A stretch of 64,000 nt of DNA from Roridomyces roridus (taxonomy: Eukaryota > Basidiomycota > Agaricomycetes > Agaricales > Mycenaceae). Both the position numbers and the translations under genes were made by a program. The stretch is taken from the NCBI GenBank assembly GCA_029378245.1, contig JARKIF010000146.1, positions 1 to 64,000 of the forward strand, in the 5' to 3' direction. The notes beneath the pieces were generated by a model. That model saw only the letters and a list, made by a program, of their open reading frames with translations, had not been told where the DNA came from and did no database searches. Below are positions 46,940 to 57,100 of the stretch, piece by piece. The number at the start of each line of letters is the position of its first letter. The first letter of the stretch is position 1.

Positions 46940-48799
46940 CCAGTCGCGGAGAGGAAGCTCGTGAGAAAACTTGATCTCACTCTGCTTCCGCTCTTTACCT
47001 TGTTATGTGAGAGTCAATTTCTGGTCGCGGCTTTGGACTGAACGCCTTTGTAGACTGTACCAACTTCATTGACCGGACTGCTATCGGAAATGCCAAGATT
47101 GCAGGACTCGAGAAGGATCTGGGAATGGTGGGCTTCGACTACAACATCGCCCTGACAGTGTTCTACATCTTCGTATGCGTCCCGACTCGCCGTTCTTCCA
47201 ACACTGACGCGTAAACAAGTACATTGTGTCGGATATTCCGTCGAACCTGGCCTTGAAGCACTTTGGCTCTCCGTGGATGGCTGCTATGATTACTTGCTTC
47301 GGCATAATTACCATCTCAACCGCTTTTGTCAAGTCGTACGGTGGTTTGATCGCGACCAGAGTCTTTCTAGGAATGGCTGAAGGCGGCACCCTGGCCGGTC
47401 TGACTTACCTGCTGTCTCGTGTACGTGCACGTCTAGCTTTTTGCTGCGCAGTCTGATGGTCCTCAAGTTCTACCGTCGCCATGAGCTGGTCGTTCGCATC
47501 GGCTTCTTCTTTGGCATCTCCGCGCCGTTGTCGGGTGCTTGTAAGGTTTCGGCTTCTTTCTCGTACCCTGCAACTCATTGGATCTAGTCGGTGGGCTGCT
47601 TGCGTCGGGCCTACTCCACGTCCCGTCCATTGGATCTGTGGAATCCTGGCGAAAAATATTCCTCGTCGAAGGTGACCTTGCAACGATAAGTAGCCCTGAA
47701 TCTTATACCGTGCAGGGATTATCACCACCAGTATCGGACTAGTCTCCTTCTTCATAATCCCGACGGATCCGCAACGCACACGTATCTTTACACCCGAAGA
47801 AAGAGCTCTTGCCCTCAGTCGCTTGGATGCAGATCAAACTGTCCGCACACACGGCCGAAGAGAACCTACTTCGTTCAGATTAATTGGCAGGTCATTCAAC
47901 ATAAATGTAAGTCATCACAGTGAACGCCGTTGTAAACCTGATTTTCCACCAGACCAACCTCTGTTTGCTCTGCTATATCATGGCCAACATTTCTTTTCAG
48001 GGTCTCAGTCTTTTCCTGCCGACCGTGATCACAACTCGTAAGCTTTTTCCTGTAGTTCGCACTCGATGCTCACTCCCTCAGTCGGCCATTACAGTACGCG
48101 ATGACGACTGTTCCCTTCTCCATGGTTCTGAGAGAATGATACAGCCGTTGTTGAATCGCAGCTGCGGACTGTACCACCTTATATTGTGGCAGTCATATGG
48201 GCCTTGGTAACAACCTATGGCTCGTCCCGATTGAATCACCGTGCTGGTCCCATCCTCTTTTCCGGTGTTCTCATGGTCGTAGGCTACGCAATGGCCGGTG
48301 AGTATATTTTCCGTGATTGTGAATTGCAGTTAAACTTACCCGTCTTCAGTGGGCACCAAGGCCCCACATGCCAGGTCTGTTCCATTATCACAACACACAC
48401 TAGATTAACGCTGCGTGCAGATACGCGGCTTGTTTCCTGAGTGTAATGGGCGGCAGCTCTGTTGGGCCCCTTCAACTTGCTTGGGCTACAGACAACGCTG
48501 CTCCCGACACTGTCAAAGCGGTAACGAGTGCCATTATCACAGGGTTCGGAGCTCTCGGCTCGGTCATCGCCGTGTGGTCTTATCTACCGACCGACGCACC
48601 CAACTACCACAAGGGGAACAGTCTGAATCTTGGGACATCCTGTGGGATCTGTGTGCTGACTGTCGTCACCGCGATGTACATTCGAGGAGAGAATAAGAAG
48701 CGTATCAAGGGAGAACGGAACTATCGTCTTGAAGGGAAGACAGAAAAGCAGCTGGAGGAGCTGGGTAATCGTCACCCACAATTCTTGTACCAAATTTGA
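46526..48799 (+). pseudogene. MFS transporter, Dal5/allantoate-permease type, interrupted near the N-terminus
   Basis: ATG at 46526 (MSDGHASSEKAT). The normal reading would continue VESIDPVAE to RKLVRKLDLTLLPLFTLLY, but a retroposon (46627-46933) with a 17-bp target duplication splits it after codon 33. The frame then stops at 46738-46740. Downstream, the transporter reads normally across short introns: FVNFIDRTAIGNAKIAGL-type, YIVSDIPSNLALKHFG, ATRVFLGMAEGG, and the last exon ending LGNRHPQFLYQI, stop 48799. This is the anion:cation symporter (ACS) family, importing organic acids or ureides. Unless the insert is spliced out, the allele cannot make the full protein. The downstream exons look undamaged, which suggests a recent event. 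Confidence 0.7.
46627..46933 (+). mobile_element. Poly(A)-tailed retroposon insertion with 17-bp target duplication
   Basis: The 17-bp string ATTGATCCAGTCGCGGA occurs at 46610-46626 and again at 46934-46950. Between them lie about 281 bp of unrelated sequence and a run of 26 A (46908-46933). This is the signature of LINE-type target-primed reverse transcription. The body has a perfect hairpin (CCGCCCC, CC, GGGGCGG at 46717-46732) and no protein-coding frame or B box. It could be a 5'-truncated LINE end, a SINE without tRNA boxes, or a retrocopy of a structured RNA. Confidence 0.85.
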
Positions 48800-49109
48800 G
48801 TGTATCAAATACTGTTTACTCGAGCAGCCGGCCGAGATGACCAGCAATGAATTCTGTTCCGCTCACCTTGCGTGGTTTCCTGGCTCCAAGGGACGGGGGA
48901 CCTGAATCCGAGCAACTAATTTCGGATCACTTTCCGATTAGCGAGCCACAATGACTTGCGAGCCGACTATGACCCAGAGCGCCCAACTCAGAGTCATACA
49001 CAGCAATCTTGCTCCCGGATCCCGACGTTCTTAAAGGGCCGCATTCTGCTCCTGACCTCCATCCAAGGGCCAGCCCCTTGTTATTTGACGCTCAGGGACC
49101 TTCACATCC
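48800..49109. other. Intergenic, promoter of the BCS1-like gene
   Basis: No coding or repeat feature is seen. Confidence 0.4.
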
Positions 49110-51057
49110 ATGGCCTCTTACCTCTTCGTCGCGCAGCAGGCCATGTCCATGCTCAGTGGCGGCGTCATGGGTGGCGTCAATAACACCGTTCCAGAGAGCA
49201 GCAACTCTACCGCGCCTACAAGCTTGGCGTCAGTGACAGACTTTTCGTCCTTGATCGCGTTCTTCTTCACCTTTGGCGCTCTGCGCGACTGGATCAAAAT
49301 CTTCCTCTTTGGTGGCGCGTTGGAGTCCCTCCGTCGTCTCGGTTTGTACCTGTACAGAACATTCATCGACGCCTTTTGGATCACCGCCCATTTCGACGAA
49401 GACGACGATAGCTATAACTGGATAATGTTGTTTTTGTCCAAGCAGCCCGCATGGTGTATGTGCATTCCAACCCGTGAATCTCTCTATTTCTGACAGTTAT
49501 TCTAGCAAAAGCACGTGAGGTTGAAGTGTCGACGCGTTCCTTTGGTCTGAATTCCAGCGCGATCATGGTTCCGGGCGAAGAAGACGACAAGGAGCTGTCT
49601 CTCCTTGCGAGCCGCAAGCTTGCCTACCTGCCCTCCCCCTCCATGAGCTACTCGATGTGGTACCGTGGCCGATATATGACGGTGACCCGGGTTCAAACGC
49701 AGACCGGCTACTACCGCCAGAAGCAGGAAACCCTTCAGATCAGGTATGTTGCCCATTCTGTTCCTTCCTATATCGCTAACTCACGAATGTCAGTATCTTT
49801 GCACGAAGCCACCGGGTCCTCAATGAACTGTTGCTCGAGGCGAAAAAGCAGTACATGTCCGCAAGCGAGCATAGCATCTCGATATATGTATCCGATAGCA
49901 ACAACAGCTGGCGTCACGTCGCGTCGCGCCCTAAACGGAATATTGTGCGTGTCGTTGCAGTCTTTTCACACAATTATTTGACCTTGTCTAGAATTCCATC
50001 ATCTTGGACCCTGGTATCTCAGAACTGCTCGTCGATGATGCTCGCGATTTCTTGGAAAGCAAAGCTTGGTATGCTGCCCGCGGGATTCCGTTCCGCAGAG
50101 GCTATCTTTTGTACGGTGCCCCAGGCTCGGGCAAAACGAGTATCATCTCAAGCATCGCGGGGGAGCTTGGTCTGGATGTCTACATCATTTCATTATCTCG
50201 CGCCGGACTGGATGACTCTGCTCTGAGCGAACTGATTTCTGAACTCCCTGGTAAGAAATACTTTACATTCCTATTCACGTTGACTGATTTTGGTGATAGA
50301 AAAATGCATCGCACTGATGGAAGATATTGACGCTGCCTTCACTCAAAGCCTCAACCGAGACGCAGTCTCAGGGCCCGCCTCTGAGGACGGCAAACCCGCA
50401 CCCCCTGGCGCACCTCCCGTGCCCTCCACGAGCGGGCTGAGTCTCAGCGGGTTGTTGAACGCCCTCGACGGTGTGGCAGCTCAGGAAGGGCGGATTCTGT
50501 ATGCCACGACCAACAAGTATACGGCCCTGGACCCTGCCCTTTGCCGTCCCGGTCGGATGGACATTCACCTCGAGTTCAAGCTCGCCAGCAAATACCAGGC
50601 CGAGAAGCTCTTCTCTTCCTTCTATCTTCCGACAGAAGAAGAGAAGAAGGGCGAGAAGGATTCTGGGGCGGCTGTGGACGATGCTGAGGAAGGGGAAGAG
50701 GTGGAAGAGAAGGACTCGGGCTACAACTCATCTGCGTCCTCTGAAACCAACCTCATCCCTCCATCCGAAAAGCCCACCTTCTTCGGCACGACTCACCGAA
50801 AGCAGGCGCCGAAACTTGGCAAAAAGCAGGTTGCCAAACTTGCTGCTCGTTTTGCGGAGAACGTCCCAGAGCGAGAGGTTTCGATGGCGGCATTGCAGGG
50901 ATACTTGATGACGTACAAGGTTCGGCCTTATGAAGCTGTCAACGCGGTGAAGGATTGGGTGGAGAGCGAGCGGGAGGCACGGCTGAAAAAGGCGCAAGCT
51001 GCCGCGGCGGACTCGCAAACGGCACCTTCAACCGAAGAAGTGAAGGTCGACTTATGA
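49110..51057 (+). CDS. BCS1-like mitochondrial AAA ATPase
   Basis: ATG at 49110 (MASYLFVAQQAMSM), stop 51055-51057; about 575 residues with four clear introns. A membrane segment (about residues 45-65, SSLIAFFFTFGALRDWIKIF) precedes the BCS1 N-terminal domain (SYSMWYRGRYMTVTRVQTQTG; SIFARSHRVLNELLLEAK). The AAA core has LLYGAPGSGKTS (Walker A), IALMEDIDAAF (Walker B), the ALDGVAAQEGRILYATTN sensor region and ALCRPGRMD (arginine finger). True Bcs1 inserts the Rieske protein into complex III. Fungi have several paralogues of unknown substrate, and the long acidic insert after the AAA core suggests this is one. Start chosen because it precedes the membrane helix closely. Confidence 0.85.
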
Positions 51058-51396
51058 CCATACCTGGAATGTACCATACCCAATTGTAGCGCTAATTTTT
51101 TGATGACCACGAATCATGCTGAAGTCTAAGAGCGACAGAAATAAGGCTTGAGATAACACACGGCGGAGGCAGTCCCAACATAGAAACGCCGTCGTCACAG
51201 CCACTGATACAGCTTTTTTTTGCCACAGATTTAGCAGCGTCCACGACATCGTACTTTTCTCTTCCACTTTTCAGCCCCGTCCCTTTTTGTATTTTCCGAC
51301 TCCGCCCCCTAGCCTCGACGACGGCCGGGAAGGGTTTTCTTCAAACGATTGATTCGGAACCCTGGTGACTGTCCTTTCTCCTGGTCCCAACAATTT

Positions 51397-52651
51397 TCAC
51401 CACCGCACGCGCTTGGGTTTCCTCTCCTCCTCCTCCGCTGGCCTGCGTCCTCCAGTCCTGCGCCGCCGGTCCACGTAGCGTGTAGAAAAGTCGAAAGATT
51501 CGCAGGTCCGCTTCCCAGTGACGGTGGCGGGTGCAGGGGGATCAACGTTCATCTTGAGGGCCTCGAGGTTGGCCAGCTGCTTGGCGTGTACTGATGCGAG
51601 ACGGCAGATAGTCTGATGGACCTTGACGCTGTTCTCCGCCCTCTCGCATTCCAGGATCTGGACCTGCTCCTCCGCCTCCTTCGCTCGCTTCTCCAGTTCA
51701 CTCAGCTGCTGGGTGGTGGCAAGCTGACGAAAGATCGTGTTGAATGCACCCTCCGCAACCTGTGCCTTCATCACCTCAATCTCGCCCCGTAATGCCAGCA
51801 CTTCGACCTCCCTCTCGTTCTTCGTAGCAATGGCCCCGTTTCCAATACGCTCTACGGTCGCCAGTTTTCTCCGCAGATTCTTCGCCTTCTTTTCCTCCCC
51901 AGAGAAACTGGCCCTTGAGTGCAACGACAACGTTCTCGAGCTGGATGATCTTGTTCACCTGCGCCGTGTTGACCTGGCGGCGGGCATGCTGGCGGGCCTT
52001 TTCGACACGGCCAGTCATCTTCAGCTGCTTGGTGAGCGCCTCGATCTTGTCCGTCTTCATCCGTTCAGCATCCCTCTGCGTATCAGCCTCCTGCTCCTCT
52101 TGGCGAGCGATGGCGGCGTCTTTAAAATCGACAACCTGGGAGTAGAGGAGCTTGATCTCTTCGTCTTGCGCACGGGTGACCTTGAGGAGGGCCAGATTGG
52201 AGACGACGAGGGCATGGATATGGGATTCGTGGACAGATGCACTGTCGCTGAGGGCACTCTCCAAAGCGGCGATCCGGGCTTGAGCGGCAGCATGGGCTTT
52301 GCGGACGGTGTCGAGCTCTTCCTCCTTGTGAGCGAGGTCGTTCGAGAGTTCCATCTCAGCGTTGCGAGCTTGCGCCTGGATGACAGCAATCCGTTCCAGC
52401 ACGTACATCACACCTGCCCAGCCGTAGTTCAGGAATCTACTCCGTTCTTGCTCTCCACTGTGGATCTTCTCTTCGAGATGGCGTATGTAGACACTTTGCG
52501 CCGCGTTGACGTCGAGGAGGCTTGCGACTGCCTGGCGGAAGGCGAGGTCGGCGTTGATGATGAGAACGACCAGGGTGGAGGCGCGCCAAGCCTTGACGAA
52601 GGGCGCAACGAGGAAGGCCAAGATTGTGTGGACAATGAGCAGAATGTTCAT
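51397..52651 (-). CDS. Membrane-anchored coiled-coil protein with an apparent frame change
   Basis: ATG at 52649-52651 (MNILLIVHTILAFLVAPF) starts with a hydrophobic anchor of about 20 residues and a second weak one (STLVVLIINADLAF). A long coiled coil (about residues 45-240) follows and continues in another frame (about 51911 down to 51397), ending in a basic RRRRTGGRRP/KPKRVRW tail. The two frames meet near 51912-51914 in a CCC run: either one extra base, or a 38-44-nt intron with an atypical GTTGTC donor (51870-51925). A GTG/other start upstream of 52651 is unlikely. I recognise no family; it could be an organelle-surface tether. It converges on the BCS1-like gene. Confidence 0.5.
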
Positions 52652-53743
52652 GGTGGTAAGTAGACGCAAAGGAATACGTTGAGTGTCAGCCACCTTGTCT
52701 CGGATTGTTCAGTGGCATGATTGTGGATGCGAGTTTGTGCTGTGCTGTGGTTTTCATAGCATTGCCTGTGCTTCTTTGTGGTGGCCACAGTGGCTCTGGA
52801 TTTCAATGTATGGTGGCTTCGTGGTGCGCGTCAAGACCAACGAGACTGGTGTCATGTGATCGCACCATCTTTACTCTTCTCCCCTTCGCCGCTTCGGCAA
52901 AAGTTACATGACTGGCCTCTGGATGAATCGAAAGCCCCGAAGCAATGGACTTCGACGACCGATGTGGCAGGGAGGATCGGCGATGAGGAGGGTGTTTGCC
53001 AAGGGGCTTCAACGATAAGAAAAATGTAACATACCTTCCAATTTTTTTTTCAGAGGGTCGAGGGACCCTCCCTCCCTACGTAATGATTGATCCCATCAGA
53101 TCTTCCTTTTTAGGCATTATCTCCGGGCAACATCGCCTCAGTACACTACACAAGAGCCCCAGTATTGAAGGAATATATATTTTCTGTGTACACAACGCAT
53201 GTTGAGTCTATCAAGCCACTCAAAAGGTGTGCAAGTAGCGAATAAGAAATGCTCCAAGCTTCTGCCGGTTCACTGAATCGAACTCCCGCCAACTCGCACT
53301 CATGCAGTTACCATATTTGGTAGTGGCTGTACCCACCCCTCCCCACCGATATAGTAATAATCTTTTTCATTCTTTCTCGACAACCGCTGGGCCGATTAGC
53401 CTCAAATAATTTTTCGTATACTCCCAAGAGTCTACATCACACATCGGAGACCCCATACAAGAAATTCGCATTTTTGAAGCCCCTTGGTGTTTGCATTGGT
53501 CTAGACGTAGATTACGACGTGTGGCTGTACATTAGATCAGATCCCCTTTTCTGCTTCTGCTTTTATAGTCTCCGCCAGCGTGATAGCCGCCGACGCGTAG
53601 ATTGTCCCCCTCCTGCCTATCCCATTGTGGTGATTGGAGTGGCCTTCGCACCCAGCCTTTTCGTCCAGTCCGATCCGCGTGGATTAGCCGCGATCCCGTT
53701 TTTTTAAGCCCGTGCTGGTAGCGCACCGCCGACAACCTTGACG
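52652..53743. other. Intergenic, likely containing the undefined 5' end of the older gypsy element
   Basis: No gene seen. The LTR and leader of the older element at 53.7 kb should lie here or be lost. I could not match a second LTR, because its 3' end is beyond the window. A weak B-box-like GAGTTCGATTC on the minus strand near 53280 is not a convincing tRNA. Confidence 0.35.
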
Positions 53744-55165
53744 CCACACAGTAACTCTGGCGCCACACCTCCGCAGTAACAAGGACGACGAGTTATTCGT
53801 CGCAGAACCAGTCGTCCCGAAACGACGAAGAAAACGCGCTAGCAGCGTGCCTGGTACCAGAGACGAGCTCGACGGTGCCGTATCCTCACTTCCCAGAACA
53901 TTCTCCTTCCCCAGCCCCTTCCTTTCCCCACACACACCTGTCGGTTCACCGCTGATAGTAGCGCGAGTGGGCTTGCAGATTCATTCGCCGAGAGCAGGCC
54001 TTTTACTCGCCAACCCCATCTCGCCGACCTCTTTCTACGCGCTCGTGACACAACTTCCCGATTCCACCAATTCATCTCCGCTCTCGACACCACCGTCTAC
54101 ACCACCCCCTCCAGCTTATAAACTCTTGCCACCCGCGGTTATACACACCTCGTTAGAAACACCAAAACCAAAAGTCGTCTCGTTACCCATCCTCGACGAC
54201 GACATGCCCGACCTGAACGACCCTCGTTACGATGGCTCTGGCACGTCCGACGATGCCATGGACTTCCTCAAAAGCTTGAATCTGCTCCACTGCAAGAGCA
54301 AACCGGCGCTGTCCGACGACGAGAAGCTTGCAGACGTCGGGGACAGGTTCAGGACCAATTCGCCTCCTGATCGCTGGTTCCGCGGTCAGAACTTTAGCTC
54401 GTCTTGGAGCAAGTTCGTCACGGAATTTACGGCGCGTTTTGCGAGCTTGCTCATCACCGTCAAGCCGTTGGGTCAACGACGTGCGGAGCTGCATGGTATT
54501 CGCGTGGGGGACAGCGATCTTGTCGGCGCGGGAACGCCTGTGTATGGAGGGACGGTGATGCCTTTTGACGGTTTCCAGTCGCGTGTGCGTGAGGCGGTGT
54601 TGGAGGCGGAGGCGGGCTTGTCGAACGAGGGGTTGTGGGGCTTTCATGATGCGCTGCCCGTGGCGTTCCGGACTGCCATCCCGGCGGAGCCGAAGGATTG
54701 GAACGCGATGATGGCGGCGTTGCAGGCTTTGCTGAAGCACACGATTGAGGCGGCGGCGCTGGAACGGAGACAGACGTCTGCGGTGGTGGCTTTGGAGAAG
54801 GGGAAGGCGGCCTTGGATGTGAAGTTAGCGGCGGTGGATCGTATGATGGCGGGTTTGTCGGTGACGGCGGGCCAGCGGCAGCAACAACAACAGCAGCAGC
54901 AACAGCAACGCGTACCTGGGGCGCAGCAGGCGGCAGCGGGAGCAGGGGCTGAGCGCGCACCGCCGCGTGCTCAGAATGCGGGAGCCGGGGCGGGTGGACG
55001 TATACCACCGGCGACGGCGGAGTCACGGACGCAGTTGGAACGTGTTCTTCGGGAGTCCTCTGCGCGGCAGCACCCAGACACGGCAGCCGGAAGAGCGGCG
55101 CACGCGGCAGACGTTCGCTCGTGGAACGATCGGAACCCCAATCTTGCGCCCAACACGGCACCGGT
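53744..55165 (+). CDS. Older Ty3/gypsy-type element, gag, first segment
   Basis: The frame opens after a stop at about 53741 and runs to 55165, where a TIR element interrupts it. A basic patch (VPKRRRKRAS) precedes the capsid-like part, which starts near DMPDLNDPRYDG (54204, the first true ATG of the frame). It includes DRWFRGQNFSSSWSKFVTEF, LWGFHDALPVAFRTAIP and a polyglutamine run (10 or more Q at about 54878-54911), then an alanine/arginine-rich region. This matches the gag of Agaricomycete gypsy elements. The following codons of the same frame resume at 56046 and then at 62791. The true start is unresolved. Confidence 0.75.
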
Positions 55166-56038
55166 ATGACAGCATTTATCATTGAAAATTACAGTGTCAA
55201 TGGTGCAGATGCAAGGCATTAGTTCAATGTAGTGATACACAAGTTTATGCATCTTTTCAGGTTTAATTCCCAGGTTTTGCTGGATAGGGAACTCACAATA
55301 TGACCCTGACACAGGTTATGGATGCCTATCATGTGGTAGCACCACCCAAGGCAAGCATGGGACACAGGTCTTAAAAGTGCAAGTTGAGACGCAACTCAAG
55401 GACACAACACGCAACTCCCAGACGCAGGTCATGTGATGTGATTCAATTTTGGATCAGATGTTGATCCAAGATTCTGATACAAGTGATCATATGGTCACAA
55501 GTTCCCACAATCTTACATAATCCATGATCAGGCGATATTCAAATGTGTTGAAAACTCCCATCATGAATCCACTTGTTATTGTTATCTATCTATTACTGCA
55601 TCTATTTGAGGAGAAAAATGGGTAGATCTAAACTGTTTGGAATTTCATTTGATCAATGTATTGTGACACTAATGAAAGAGACTACTTTGTAACAATGTAA
55701 TCTCAATTGCCCATGTGGTAGAATCTCAAAACATGCCAAAGGCCAGCAGCAAAAACATGGCCAAATGAGGAAATTTCCGGTTTTGGCATTTCAAATTATC
55801 TCCATCACATAATTTCCGGATAGAACCTAACTTGGAAGTCACATGACCTGCGTCTCGGAGTTGTGTCTCAACTTGCCACTTGCGTCTCTGACTTGCGTCT
55901 CAACTTGAGATCATGTGACCTGTGTCTTGACCTTGCATCCAGCCAAAATAGCCTGACATGTGACCCGCACCTGTGCTCACTGTATTGTCTCAGCCTACCA
56001 CTTGAGCCAGATATTTTTCAATGAAAAATGACTTTATA
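55166..56038. mobile_element. Non-autonomous terminal-inverted-repeat element inside the older gag
   Basis: The 873-bp insert is flanked by CACCGGT on both sides (55159-55165 and 56039-56045), a 7-bp duplication. The two ends are imperfect inverted repeats: both contain CATTT-TCATTGAAAA near the edge. Further in, GACACAGGTC and a long imperfect inverted pair recur (about 55387-55440 against 55840-55915, built on CACATGACCTGCGTCTC and GAGACGCAACT). No coding frame. Excision of the insert with one repeat copy restores the gag frame exactly, which confirms the edges. Superfamily unclear: the duplication length does not match hAT (8) or Tc1 (TA); 7 bp might suggest an 8-bp event with a mutated base. 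Confidence 0.7.
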
Positions 56039-56045
56039 CACCGGT

Positions 56046-56123
56046 GTGGAGGACTGGATATCCTTTGACGCCGGGGACGCACAAGCCGAGGTCTGGCGAG
56101 TGCTGGACGTGTGGGATGCGGAC
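56046..56123 (+). CDS. Older gypsy element, gag, middle segment (zinc-knuckle start)
   Basis: This 78-bp piece between the two inserted elements is in frame with the first gag segment after removal of 55166-56045. It carries the first half of a zinc knuckle (CWTCGM). The second half (H and C) lies at 62791 onward, after the young element. Its 5-bp end CGGAC is the target duplication of that element. Confidence 0.75.
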
Positions 56124-56599
56124 TGTCACGCGCTGACCTATTTGCGCACGTGACAACGCCAAACAAACCCGATATACATTGGCGCCGCACAGCGTTAAAG
56201 TCATGGGAACCCTGTCTCGATCGGATTGAAGAAGAAGCCGAGGAAGACATTATTTAAAGACGTGGGATAAGTTTCCTATTTATGCACGACAGCGTGGATG
56301 AGGGATGAAGTTTTCGATCAGTGAACTGTCAGATCATGACAGGCTTCTATGAAGAACACGGTGTAGACATGACAATAGGAAACGACAAAGATGCAGAACA
56401 ATAGTGCATGTCGGAAGCCAGGACAATTAGTGTAGCATTGTAGATCTATTCCTCATAGTATAAAAGCAGTAGCTAGTCGTTGTATTCTGTACCCTCTCCT
56501 AGACTTTTATTCAGTTCATTTTACGAGCTTTAGTAGCGCACTACCCAATCCGCAGCATCTTACCGCTGTTGGACGCGTGAAACAAGTCTTGTCGTGACA
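56124..56599 (+). repeat. 5' LTR of the young chromovirus
   Basis: Ends TG...CA. A TATA box (TATAAAA, 56459-56465) lies about 35-40 bp upstream of TAGACTTTTATT (56500-56511), which fits a transcription start there. The first 130 bp also encode, in the 3' copy, the last 44 residues of pol. Confidence 0.93.
56500..56511 (+). promoter_or_regulatory. Predicted 5' end of element RNA, complementary to the primer site
   Basis: TAGACTTTTATT is the exact reverse complement of the 12 nt at 56601-56612. It lies at the expected distance downstream of the TATA box, so it would form the first bases of the transcript. Confidence 0.6.
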
Positions 56600-56600
56600 T

Positions 56601-56612
56601 AATAAAAGTCTA
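56601..56612 (+). other. Putative self-primed primer-binding site
   Basis: AATAAAAGTCTA begins one base after the LTR end. It does not look like the complement of a tRNA 3' end (no TGG start). It does pair perfectly with the predicted RNA 5' end, the arrangement used by Tf1/sushi-type elements, where the transcript's own 5' end primes reverse transcription. Confidence 0.65.
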
Positions 56613-57100
56613 CCCTCATACCGCTCATACCTCCCCCCGACATATCCTTTCCATACGCCTCGGCGTCCCTCCCCCACTACTTGGATTCTCGTAATTGAAG
56701 ATCCACTCATACCTCAAGCGTCACGTCGTTGAATCGCGACGTTAAACAAGCGCCAATCTTTGGTCGAACTATTTTGATAGACAGTCGCTGTGCTACGGGA
56801 AACGTTGAGTCCGTCCCCGCACAATAGCAGACGTTGGCGCTCGGGTGGCAATCTTCGGAGAGTACCCTCGCGCAGATACCGGGAGAGTCGTAGAAGGCCC
56901 GGGTCTGTTCTATCGGCAAGCGTTCCGACCGAGAAACCCACCACCGGCTTCGTGCCGCTCCTACCCAAGCCGCGACGGCGTTTCGCGCACCATCATCCTC
57001 CTCTTCCGGCACCTCTAGCCGTGAAGCCCGTTCCGTAGCGGACCAACTCTTGGCCGCTTCCGCCACCACCCACCACACCTTCCATACCGCCGCCCCTGCC

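Noticed and set aside
24000..48800. Secondary-metabolite gene cluster
   Set aside because: Oxidoreductases and transporters are present, but no core synthase (PKS, NRPS, terpene cyclase) is seen, and housekeeping genes are mixed in.
53260..53330. Minus-strand tRNA-like B box near 53280
   Set aside because: The box deviates (GAGTTCGATTC), no A box with proper spacing, and no cloverleaf could be drawn.
56000..56250. Separate small gene on either strand at 56.0-56.25 kb
   Set aside because: It is the left junction and LTR of the young chromovirus; the same sequence recurs at 62.3 kb.
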